Assembly: GCA_948567375.1 (NCBI GenBank)
Contig: OX419757.1
Coordinates: 11,656,001 to 11,720,000 of the forward strand
DNA from: Lunularia cruciata
Taxonomy: Eukaryota; Streptophyta; Marchantiopsida; Lunulariales; Lunulariaceae
Length of the DNA stretch: 64,000 bases
Reading direction: 5' to 3'
In this document: piece after piece, positions 34,325 through 45,080 of the stretch
Numbering within the stretch: the first letter of the stretch is position 1
Layout of the letters: each line of letters begins with the position of its first letter
Translations under genes and position numbers: made by a program
The notes under the pieces: generated by a model
Seen by the model: only the letters and a program-made list of their open reading frames with translations
What the model was told of the DNA's origin: nothing
Database searches by the model: none

Positions 34325-34998
34325 TAAGAGACATAAGAAAGGAGAAGGAACTCGCCTCAACAAAGCGCAACGTATAGAGGTTCGTGAGAAGCTCCCGCAA
34401 GAGCCAGCTAATGGCAAGAAACCCTCGATGTGGAGTTTATGCAGAGAGTGAATGATAAAACTATTTGAAATATCTTGGCTGCTGCATACGAAATCAAAGC
34501 TAGAGCAATGAGCGTTGAAGTATCGACGAGGCAGAAAATGGTCAGGGTTGGGAAGTCACAGTTCCTCGAGTTAGAGCAAAAGAAATTTGAATTTATTGAA
34601 GCTTGTGGGATGCTCTTCTGATAAGATTCCACCTTCATTGATTATTGCAAAAGCAAAGCAAACTGCTCAAACATTAGGTGATTAGGTTACCAATTTCAAG
34701 CTAGTTAGGGATGGTATCAAATTTTAGAACTAGGCTTGGTCTAGAAGCAATTTTACTTCATGGTGAGGGCAGTGAAGTTGACCCAAACAACCCTCAAACA
34801 GATGGTGCAGCACCATGTGAGCTCGATGAGATTATCAAAGAGTATGAAACCGGTTGTGTTTATAACGTGGACTGGATAAGTATATTTTTCAGATTGTTGT
34901 TGCCCCGCTATACTGTTTTCATGTCAACACAAAATGTTTCAATTATTTGAGGGAGAAAGAAATCAAAAGAAAGGGCCACTCTCATTGTCTATGTAATG
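34325..34998 (+). pseudogene. Tigger/pogo-like DNA transposase relic
   Basis: Read across frames, the plus strand follows a CENP-B/Tigger-type transposase. An N-terminal helix-turn-helix comes first (LNKAQRIEVREKL near 34340, then PSMWSLC, then VNDKTI), followed by RQKMVRVGK and LELEQKKFEFIEAC near 34530-34612, IAKAKQTAQTLG near 34645, then LHGEG.EVD near 34756. The first DDE-motif region follows near 34858 (VYNVDWISIFFRL where NMDET is usual, so the Asp is kept) and RATLIVYV near 34972. Several frameshifts and stops break it. The second half of the catalytic domain is missing: family A integrase sequence begins at about 34999. Confidence 0.7.
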
Positions 34999-36654
34999 CG
35001 ATCTGGCTCCATTGTAATCTTTGTAGACCAATTCAGCAAAATGGTTCATGTGTGTCCTACAACCAAGGATGTGACTACTCCACAATTAGCTCCATTGTAC
35101 TTGCTTGCAGTTTCTTTTCACCATGCCTATCTCAAATACTCATCACTGATTGGTGCACTCAATTCACTAGTTTATTTTGGAGATCACTATTCAACATCTT
35201 CAAAACCAAACTTGTCATGTCCATTGCATACCATCCACAAACCAATGGACAAATAGAGCGGGCCAATTGCACGATCGAGGACATGCTCCATGGCTTCACC
35301 GTCGAAGAGCAAGAATGGTGGGACACCTTACTTCCATTAGTAAAATTTGTCTACAATAATTTAGTGAATGCATCTACACATGTCACATTATTCTTCTTCA
35401 TGTATGTAGAACACCCTTTTATACCTTTGAGCTTTGTTAAGATCTGCCCAATGGATATAAAGTCAATGTTATCAACAGTTTTTTTTTTGAATCCAACATG
35501 GTGGGGAGAACACTAAGTATAGGTTGCATTAGTCCAAAATTGACTAAAATAATATGCAAATGTACATCATAGGCACATGGATTTCAACATTGGGGATCAA
35601 GTGTGGTTGTCCACAACCAACCTAACATTAGTTGGCCCTCGCTAGCTCAAACTTCATTTTATTGGCACTTTTCTCATCATTCATCGAATCAACATAGTGG
35701 CCTATCACCTTGAGCTACCACCCCACATGGAGATCCATTAAATGTTCCATGTTTCCTTGTTACGTAGGTATGCATCAAGACCACTCCACTTTCACTCCAT
35801 ACAAGAAGCTTGACCTTGTCCAACACTCATTGATGGTGCAGAGGAATACAAGGCAAAACTCATTTGCCAAAAATGCATCCGTGGTACCCGCCACCTACAT
35901 GTGTAATATCTCATACATTGGAAAGAATACCCATTGTATGAGGTAACATGGGAGCCTGTAGCTAACTTGACCAATGCATAGATATAATACAATCTTTTGA
36001 GTAATAGCTTTGCAACAAGTACATTGCATTTTACAAGGAGGAGATTTGTAATACCATTAGCTAGACAGATTATCCATAGGTGAAAATTGGTTTCATAATA
36101 TTTTTAGGGATGTTATATATCATGGTCTTAGTACATGTGATAGAGGTGTCACCAAAAGAATAATTCTACCAATAGTGCAAAGGTCAAAAACACTTTTAAA
36201 ACTTCATAGCCAATTTTGTAGACCTAAACCTATGAATTAAGCCTCAAAATTAAAAGTTTCCCACCCTCCAATAGAGAGGATGTTGCCTCCTTCCTCTGAT
36301 TTTGTCTCATTGAGAGCTTTCCAACACAACCTCACCCATGTTGTTCCGAGCTTCCTTTAAGAAGATTCCACAAAGATTCTCTTTGGTCAAACTTGTTTAA
36401 CAAACCAAATATGACAAGGATAGACATGTCACCAATCCATACAGCTAATCTAAGGGTGTAGCTCGTTGACATATCACCAATCCATATATTTGATCCCAAG
36501 GGTGTAGTTCCCTTTGAGTGGATAGTCTTTACTATATAGTAAAGTCAAGGTGCTTCTTTGGGGAATTGGAGTAGTGAGGAATGAAACTTTGTGTTTCTCT
36601 TGAGTTTCTTTTCTTGTTTTTTTCTTGGGATTTTTCTATCCTTCGGACATTACA
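34999..36654 (+). mobile_element. Family A fragment: integrase, chromodomain, 3' LTR
   Basis: 5'-truncated element. Integrase core is readable (FVDQFSKMVHVCPTT near 35020, ITDWCTQFTSLFW near 35145, NGQIERANCTIE near 35240), then a chromodomain-like region near 35830-35970 and a 3' LTR. Compared with A1 it is more diverged, with stops and frameshifts, so it is older. Its left end abuts the Tigger relic. Confidence 0.88.
36047..36654 (+). repeat. Diverged 3' LTR of family A
   Basis: 608 bp from TGTAATACC to ATTACA, preceded by AAGGAGGAGA (polypurine tract, 36034-36043). Shorter than the other family A LTRs and without the poly-C tract. Confidence 0.85.
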
Positions 36655-37511
36655 TATATGTATCAAGTTTGCAATCCATGGTGTAATGCAACTCATGATA
36701 TACATCTCTAGAGTAGTATTATCGATATCTTCATATGGTAGTATTCTCCATATTTGTCAAGGCATTAATGAAATGAACTATGTATTTGTTAGCAAGATGA
36801 ATATTGTAGATTCTTCCAAGAAGAAATTTACCTTTTTGAAACAGAAAGATGCAAGATGTAAGGCATTAAATATTTTGTTTGTTTGCTAAAGAAAATAAGC
36901 TACATATTAACCAAGCTAATCATATTAAATCTTCAATAACACTTTATCATACTAGAAATTTTTAAATTCTCGAATGCATGTGATATGAATATGTAGTATA
37001 AAATATCAATCATGAAAGTATTCTTCCATGCTTATGTTTTAAGAATCACAAGAGTATGATGATCAAGTCTCTATATATCTTCAAAAAAAACATGCAATTA
37101 ACAATTAAGAATATAAGTTATTGTCTTAAGTTGGAAGTAAGAGGAAATGCTGACATACTCTAGATTAAGAACTTCATATTAACTTGATCTTGCACAAAAT
37201 TGGAGATGGGAAATTTGCCAAGTGGATTTTATGAAAATCGACACCAAGAAACTAGAAGCAAAGGTATAGTAGAATCTATATAAAGATTGGTCGGAGAAAA
37301 CATTTTTGTTTACACATAAAGTCACCAAGATGATCATGAGTTAACCAGCTCATGGAATAAACCACTATATTACACATACAAAACATATTTTTAACTTAGA
37401 AACTATCAAATCTTTCAACTATCTATCAAATGTAATGATATATAATGTACTAATATCTCAAAAATGAGATTTTCACAAAGGGGAACTATTGTTATTTTTC
37501 TGAGATAACAT
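36655..37511. other. AT-rich intergenic sequence
   Basis: No convincing ORF, RNA gene or repeat seen. Confidence 0.5.
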
Positions 37512-37740
37512 GATTTCGGCCTTTTTACACGTCTCACTTCACTTCATGACTATTATTTTCTAGTATATTTTAAATGCTTTGTACAAGTTTCAATTTACTT
37601 CATGAGTGTTAATCTTGTTATTCTTCTGGTACCGTGATTTCAGTTTCTTTCACGTTTCAGTTCACTTCATGCGTACTATTTTCTAACATATTTTAAATGC
37701 TTTCTACAAGTTTCAATCTACTTCATGAGTGTTATTTTCT
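37512..37740. repeat. Tandem duplication, period about 125 bp
   Basis: A segment beginning GATTTC, containing CACTTCATG..TA.TATTTTCTA and TTTTAAATGCTTT.TACAAG, and ending CTTCATGAGTGTTA, occurs at 37512-37610 and 37637-37735. Confidence 0.8.
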
Positions 37741-38840
37741 AATCTTTTTTATGACAGAGCATTTAGGTATTAAATATCACTTCGTGTATATCTTATTGTA
37801 TGAGAGAGAGTAGCAATTGGTGTGTATTTTAAGGATTCTCCTACAATAAAAGTTTTGATCAATATGTGGACGATTTTACTGCCCAGCCAATAGGATTTCA
37901 GAACCTTAGCCTATACCCAGGTAAGAATACTCTGCAGAAAATAACAACTTATCAACTTAAACGTGGAGAAATCAGTAAATAGGAGCGTAGCTGAACCAAT
38001 TTACCATATTAAACATTAGATTATATGGATCATGTGAGACCATCTTGTAAGACCAACCCATAGAGCTCCTGACTGGCAGTAAAAGGATTTTATTGCATCT
38101 AATAAATTTGGATCCTTCCAACAAAGCATCATCGTCTTTCATTCTCCCAAATCTGCACATTTCGCAGGGTCTTTATAGCTATAGCCTTACAATTGCCTAC
38201 CACAGTACAAAAGATTTAATTTCCTGTTGGTTCCTGGGATCGACTTGAGCGTCCTCTTTATTTCAATTCTCTGTGACATGACGACTTTGTGAATATGTAT
38301 TATCTTGGCACTCTCCACGGCATAGAACTTAAAAAGAAATTTTCATCAGATAGACTAAGCCATGCTCGAGTTCAGTTTAGCACTAATCAATGCAACATCG
38401 TCACACACTATAAAACGTCGAAATAACTATGCTCATCCAGGAGCTTAAGTATGCAGAGTCATCTGGAGACAGAAACTACCTAGGATGTCACGTATACGAC
38501 TTATAGCACAGAGTGTTCTTTTCTCCAGTATATACAAGTGTGCGAAGGCTCAATCAACGCGATTTGAGCAGGTACATTCGCATCTTACAAAAGCCGTTTT
38601 CTGAAGATATTTGAGAAATGCTGGTAGTAAGCTGTTCGAAGAACAGGAGATCCGGAACTCACTCAACCGAGAACGTGCATATGAAATGCAAGTATGCACG
38701 TGTGCAAATAGAAATTATTTGTATTTTAGAAAATGAAATTTAAATGAATCTAACATTACGAGGATAAGCAGAAGTAAGGACATAATTGATCAATTTCATA
38801 AATAGCTTCTACGGAGAAAGAGTATACATCATGTCATAGC
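37741..38840. other. Intergenic, nothing recognised
   Basis: AT-rich; no convincing gene. A short frame on the minus strand (37972-38160) has no recognisable domain. Confidence 0.45.
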
Positions 38841-38953
38841 AAGCAATCTAGATAACTAGTATACATCATGGAATACCAACCAGGACACAACAGTTTAAGC
38901 AATCTAGATAACTAGTATACATAATGGAATACCAACCAGGACACAACAGTTTA
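38841..38953. repeat. Two perfect-looking 56-bp tandem copies
   Basis: AAGCAATCTAGATAACTAGT onward occurs at 38841 and 38897 with at most one or two differences, so the duplication is young compared with its surroundings. Confidence 0.85.
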
Positions 38954-39099
38954 AGCATCGGATATTGAGAGCCGGGGAAACCATCAAACGGAGAAACATC
39001 TACCAAGGAGCAAAAGCCAGAGCTTTAGTTGAGCATGGGTGGAATGGAGTGAAGTGGGAGAAGAGTGGATGGTGCCTTGGCTGGGTCGGAGGACGGCGC

Positions 39100-39545
39100 G
39101 AGAGGACCGGATATAGAGAAATGATGACAGAAGCTGGGTCATCGAACGGGAGATCCAGAACTCACTGAATGCAAATGCGATGCAGGATATGAAAGAGGAC
39201 CGGATATAGAGAAATAAGGACAGAAGCCGTTCATCAAACGGGAGATCCAGAACTCATTGAGTGCAAATGCTATGCACGATATGTAATGAAACAAGATAAC
39301 GAAAATCTGGTCGAATTAAAGCATAAGTATATGTAACCTGGAACCAGTGTAATAATAACACCTATATCCTAGTTGCATGCATCGAATAAACAGAAACAGG
39401 ACACCTGCATATACAGAGAAAAAACATCATCGAATGAAAGCCTAAGTAAATGTGACTTGGAAACAATCTAATAGCAACACCTAAATATGAGATGCATGCC
39501 TCTAAGATTCGGAGACAGAACACCCACATAAGTAGAGAAATAAAA
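39100..39545. repeat. Local short repeats
   Basis: GAGGACCGGATATAGAGAAAT occurs near 39102 and 39196 (period about 94), each followed by GGGAGATCCAGAACTCA. A second, more diverged pair (GAAT.AAAGC.TAAGTA) has a period near 116, at about 39316 and 39432. Confidence 0.7.
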
Positions 39546-40191
39546 TCAACAGGAAGAAACGGCGACTTAACCAAATTGAAATCATTGAGATAAACAGGAG
39601 TCGCCAGTCAAGTAGAAGTCCGGAAATCGCAAGTCAAGGAAGATCTGAGAGTCAGAAAACGAAATTCGTGGAAGATGTATGAGTCAGAGCACCCAAAGTA
39701 TGAAATCGCTCGAGATGCACCTTGACAAATAGCTGCACGAGAACTAAGATCAGTAGAGAGGCAAACAGAGCAGAATTGCAAGATGCCAACGAGAAAAATA
39801 GCATGAGCGAGAGAGATACACGCAGAAGAAAAAGTAGGAGAGGAAAGTATCGTTGAAGGATAGGTAGAGGCGAAAAATAGCATTAGAGGAGTGTGAGACA
39901 ACGAGAAACATTGTCTGGATGAGGTTATGTAAGGTAGAGCGGCTGTAAAACCGAGTGGGTCCATGCAGATTAACAGCAAGCATCCATATTAAAAAATTCA
40001 GAATATGTCTTATATACAAAAACACTTCCGTATTATACAAGTAGTGAGATTACAATTACGAGGGCTGTTGGTGTAATGTTCTTTGAAGATATGTTCAAAA
40101 CCGTGCTAAACAGGAGACCGGGAGCTCCAAATCGCATGAAAAGCTTACTGTAAATTAAAGCTAAAACAGGTGTCGGGAAAAGTTACCCTCT

Positions 40192-43100
40192 TTAAGCAAA
40201 GTACGGGAAAAGTGCACGACGTGATCTTGGATAGTCATCAAATTTAGCGAGGTACCACTCATGGGTCGGTTTTGCCAGCAAATATAGATTGGCCACCTGT
40301 AATGACAACGACAGTTGTTAATTACGTACCATTAGCTGATTTTGGGATTCCCCACTCTCCATGTTCAGTGCTATCTAATGGATGACCGAATTCTGGGTAG
40401 TGATATGAAGCTATATGGTTCTGACTATTTTATTTTCCTGGTAAAGAAAAGTGTTCAGAACATCTTCGGGTATTTACGATGTCAATCGTCATTCTTCCAG
40501 GACAAAGAGTACGGCGGCAGTGATACAGACCAGTAGAATCACAAGATCTACTGCACCTCAGCTTTTGTAGAGAATCAATACTGTCAACCTCTTCGAACGA
40601 AAGCTCACTGGGAATCTTTAAGGATTTGGCTAGACAGTGAACTCTCACGACTAACCTGACAGATGAGGAATTCATGCATTCGTCCCATTAAAAAAAATTC
40701 CAGAATCATAGAATCATTCCTCTACATTGAGCTCTTCATCGATCTATGACGTCCCTAGAAAACCTCAAAACCAAATGTCATCATCTGAACCTAAACCTCC
40801 CTTCTCCAACGTATTCCCATCACTTTTGCAGTATTTCATGGACTTGATCACAAGAACTTTTATGGTAAGAATACATACCACAAAGCCAAGTATAACGTAC
40901 ATCACGGGATGTGATCCACCACTGGCGACAAGAAGCCCTGTATATATTACCTGGACCAAAATACAGGACCCAGCTCAGTTGATTCCTGCAATGCGAGCGA
41001 CAGAAAATGCAAAACATAACATGAATAGGTAGGACTCTTCTACCAGAAATATAGCTGCCAAGTCTTTTCAGTCAGCCTCATATCGAGCACTTACGATCTC
41101 TGCTAAATAATGGGGACACGAAACCAGCTCAAACCAATCTCCTCTAGGCACATAATAATTCTTGCAGGTCCCAGGTTCATCGTCTGCTCGCAAAGTGGCC
41201 TGTTTGCAACCACAAACAATGTAAGATACTAAACTTGCGGGAATTAGTCCTACTTGCACAATCTAATCACGTTTAGCCAGCTTACATCTGTAAGCTGGGT
41301 TGTATTTCTGCTTCTGTGCACTGATTGCGTCCTTCCTGATATTCATCAGCTTAAAAGTGCCATTCCAGGAGTATGTGTGCGGCGGTCGAAATCATTAAAT
41401 GAACTAATCAAGCATGTCAAGGACACCAAGAACATGACCGGTCTCATGCATCTAACCTGCAATCATACTTCATGTTAAAAGCGTAATAGAGTTCATTCCA
41501 GTGAATACAGGACTTTAAATGGAGATAACACAATCAACACGTTCCCGCCTAAAGTCAGAGGAGCGAATACTAAGGGAGTAGGAGAATCCTAACCCTACTT
41601 GAGAGACCAAACTTTGATCTCATCCGTTGGTACCATTAATTCCTAACCAACTAGATTGTACTACATTCACTGTCTGGAGGCCGCTGTTGTACATCCAAGA
41701 GAAATTGCGAGTAAGCTTACAAGAATTTCGTGGCAGACATATTGATGATGAGCTCCATAAAAGCACAAGCCCGCTCCAATATAAGGCATCCACCCAATCT
41801 TCCCGAGATACCTAATGAGCTCAAAAACATCCGGTGCTTCTTGGGCTGCATCTAAGAAGTCTTGTCCCCTTTGTCTCAACTTCTGACTCACAAATACTCT
41901 GAATGCATCAGCATAGCTTTGGTCTGTAAAACCCTGGATGAACAGAGTCGTAGGCAATATCGCGTAAAACCTAACAGTCATAGAGTGAAGTACAACCATT
42001 AAAGGAAATCAGAAATGTAAGTGAAAACTAATAGAATAGAGCGCAAATCCAGAGTGACAATCTCTTCTACATAGTTGATCTAGAAAAGAATGTGTTTAGA
42101 AGGGCACTTCAAAAAATGATTTTACTATAAAAATGTTGCAATAACTCTTCCACTATTCCGTACCCCATGCTCCGTGTGGAGGCCTAGACAACAGTTAGAC
42201 AGGCGAATGCTTGTATCAGTTCAACTACAAGAGCCTCAAAAGGCATGAGACTCATGGTTTTAAGTCCATGATGCGACCAAACAATTAGCACATCGTGGTA
42301 ATGTTGTTTGTGAAGGCTGAACAGAGAACTTAGAGCTAGGCATATATGAAGTCAGTATTTACCAGGAGTATCATATGGTAGAAAGGAGAAGGAGAACCAA
42401 GCAGCCTATGTTGGTGACGTGTAATTCAATTGGATAATAAAAATGTTGTAACAAGGTAATAATATAATGAAGAGGCAGGTATAAAGAAACTGAAATGTGC
42501 AGTATTATTTAGTCAAGAATATAATAATCAGTGCGATGCTGGTAGAAAGATTCAGGCAGAAGATGAGCTTACTATGACTGGTGGACTACTGGCAATTTAC
42601 TTAGCATACTTCCCAGGAGCAACCATAGACCATGGTGAGATCCTCTACGGTGGATTTGCTCTATATATACGATTTCCGCAGTAGCCAGCTCATTTGCCTG
42701 AGGCACTTGTAAGAACACGAATACTAGAGGATCAATGAATTCGAAATAAGATGGCAGGAATAAGTGAAGGGAGTACCCAAGAGCCATTAGGTAGCCCACA
42801 ACGGTCATGCGCGCAGACGGCTCGAATTCCGAGACAAACAGACATTCGTATAGCCTGCGAGTCAAATGTATTTCCATAAGCAAGAGCAAAAATGCAAGCC
42901 TCCAGGCCTCTCGGCCATATTTCCCAAGAACTGGAACGGCGTAAGCGTCGGACAATGTCTGAGTCATTGCAGAGCCGGTCAGTTGAGCTACCACGGACTG
43001 GAATTGATTTTCCACACCGTTCGAGCATTTGCAGGCGAATCCGAATGCCGTGAAAAACAGCAGGGTGTTCGAAGCAAGTCCTACTATATAGAAGTGAGCG

Positions 43101-43446
43101 AAGTAGCTCTGTGGTACAGTGTATTTCTGAATCAACGAAAAAGAAAGGCTGTTTAGAGCAGCATAATGACAAATTCCCGAATCATACAATTTCTCTGATT
43201 GCTGAGAAAGGAAAAACTGTGAAGGATGGAATTTATCCATAGAATTCCCACCAGTAAACCCGGGCCAGCAGGTTCAGATGATCTAAGTAGCTTTCCTCGT
43301 CGTATGATGGGCCAGAAAGACCTTCTCAAAGGATCGAGTGCCTTGACTGGAATACATGCAACCATCCCTGGAACAGCTGCAATCAGCCAGCAGATAAGCG
43401 TCCATTGCTGCACCTGGGCTACATCCAGCTCTCGAATCACGTCCAT
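40192..43446 (-). CDS. Polyprenol reductase (steroid 5-alpha-reductase family), six exons
   Basis: Exons (minus strand): 43252-43446, 42671-43126, 41721-41933, 41095-41199, 40879-40950, 40192-40296; 381 residues. All five introns are GT-AG and all junctions are phase 0. Relatives (human SRD5A3, Arabidopsis PPRD1/2) reduce polyprenol to dolichol in the ER membrane for N-glycosylation. Matching motifs in order: TVPQSYFAHFYIVG (residues 68-81), AFLLLLMEIHLTRRLYEC in exon 2, GAHHQYVCHEIL at the end of exon 3, YYVPRGDWFELVSCPHYLAEI in exon 4, LLVASGG in exon 5, and THEWYLAKFDDYPRSRRALFPY in exon 6. The start ATG follows an in-frame TGA. About 60 residues longer than Arabidopsis PPRD; the extra length is mainly in exons 2 and 3. 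No disabling change found, so probably functional. Confidence 0.9.
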
Positions 43447-44366
43447 CCTTAAATCCTTCGGTACTCAGAGGCTGTCCTTCTTCCCCTTGTTCTCGACTGT
43501 TAAGCACTAGTCCACCACAGTCATCCCTTTCTCAGCTGAGCTCGCGAACCTCGCAGAAATCAGTGCTCGTTCTAACGCACGAGTTCCCAATTCATCGGTA
43601 CCTCTTGTGCGCATATTATGCCTCTCCGTCAATATGGAGACACAAATGTTTAGCACGTTCTGCTCGCCCCTGATTATAACGTCGGCTCGCCTAAGTGTGA
43701 GCACAATGTTCACGCACCATTCACAAAAACCACTAAGGCGTCACTTCATCTCCATCACCAAATTTTACAAAGAAAAGACGACGCATCGAGGGAACGCGAG
43801 AAACCATCTATCTCCATCCTCGTATTCGTACCAGTTCGCAAACCCACCGATTCTTATCAGTAATGCAGAGTCTAAAACGACTCCCGTAAGCTTGTATGAA
43901 GGATACCTCATACAGTGCCGATGACTGTGCTCTGCAGCATTTCTTGTCGCAGGTCTAGAAGGACGCGATTGGCAGGTTGAGAATTCCACCGAGCGCAGCG
44001 TGGCAGCGACGTCGCAGTACCCTGACCATGTGGCATCGTCTGAACCTGGCAAACGGATCACAGTGCAAACTGTGATCAGGGAACAGGTGGCGTGCCATCT
44101 GGAACGGAAATCAATAGGATCGAGGTACACGACCAAAATGGGAGCATTCGAGGTCCTCGAGGTCGCTCAAGATTTGGGAAAGAAAGTTACTCCGAGTACG
44201 ACATGAGCATAAGTAGATGACATGCTTTGACGGATCTACAAAGAAACCAGGTCCCGAGGTGTCCACCGTATCCTAATTCAACGCACAGTACCGCAAAGTA
44301 ATCCTATTGTCTATTTAGGTGCTACAAGGTGACAACTACGAAATGACCTTAACCTTCCGGCAAATC
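43447..44366. other. Upstream of polyprenol reductase, no gene recognised
   Basis: Relatively GC-rich. Overlapping frames on both strands (e.g. 43765-44136 minus, 44000-44206 plus) show no known motif. It probably contains the reductase promoter. Confidence 0.45.
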
Positions 44367-44500
44367 ATATCCCGGTGAAATATCCAGAATGCTTCTCAAG
44401 CTTCAGCATGTGCGGTTGCAGACTAGTAGGGTGTACAGATCATATCCTGGTGAAGTACCAAGGACACTTTTCAAGCCCGAGCATGTGAGGATCCTAGCCA
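44367..44500. repeat. Tandem duplication, period about 67 bp
   Basis: CATATCC.GGTGAA.TA.C.A continues through TT.TCAAGC..AGCATGTG at 44367 and 44434, with several substitutions. Confidence 0.75.
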
Positions 44501-44904
44501 GTAGCCCCACTTCCGGATAGTGGTTAACAGTGTGAATCAAGAGCAGGCCCGAAACGCACAGGTTGTTTCTTAATATGAACAAAGACACAACTTGCACACA
44601 ACTTAAGTTTTGCGCGATAATGTGTATCACCCTTGAGCTTCTGGGACTCCTTGAGATCTTGAATTTGCGGTTTCCTCAAGGTGGATCGTTCGGAGATGGA
44701 CGAGATGTGACGTAAACGGAACTGTACGTAGAGTACAGAAGATCTCGAGTCAATGATCCGGTACTGCCATGAGATAGGACAACGACAAACCAAGACTGAA
44801 ATAGAAAATCCTGCCATAATACTAGTCGTGGAGAGGTTGAAGAGAATAAGGGGTTCAATTGAAAAGCTTGCGGAATTTTACAGGAAGACGGGTCTACATA
44901 TAAT

Positions 44905-44942
44905 TACTTGTACGGGTACCCGTTTTCTGTACGGGCACCCGG
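44905..44942. repeat. Short GC-rich inverted and direct repeat
   Basis: TGTACGGGTACCCG and TGTACGGGCACCCG lie 17 bases apart in AT-rich sequence; the first is itself palindromic (CGGGTACCCG). It lies 3' of the LINE stop codon, so it may belong to the element's 3' UTR. Confidence 0.6.
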
Positions 44943-45065
44943 AATATATTTCTTTAGATTTTGAATAGTTCATAAAATCTATTTCAGAAGAAAAAAGGCG
45001 ACCGCGTAGGAAAAATGAAGGATGGGAAGACCCCATCGTACAAGGGAGAGACAAAAAAGGTAACA

Positions 45066-45080
45066 TGGGGCTAAGCCCCA
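45066..45080 (-). other. Perfect hairpin over the LINE stop codon
   Basis: On the coding strand TTGGGGCTTAGCCCCA folds into a GGGGC/GCCCC stem with a three-base loop; the TAG stop codon of the non-LTR ORF lies inside it (TTA-loop side). Confidence 0.65.

Noticed and set aside
39608-39979. 123-codon Ser/Phe-rich minus-strand frame
   Set aside because: Low complexity, no domain, lies in repeat-containing intergenic sequence; a neighbouring overlapping frame is equally long.
40430-40675. Minus-strand frame considered as the last reductase exon
   Set aside because: The exon at 40192-40296 matches the conserved C-terminus much better and has a proper acceptor site; this frame lies within the last intron.
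42732-43172. 146-codon minus-strand frame inside polyprenol reductase
   Set aside because: Overlaps exon 2 in another frame; the true reading is fixed by the splice sites and family motifs.
43765-44206. Frames on both strands upstream of the reductase as a divergent gene
   Set aside because: No motif, overlapping frames of similar length, and no splice-site support.
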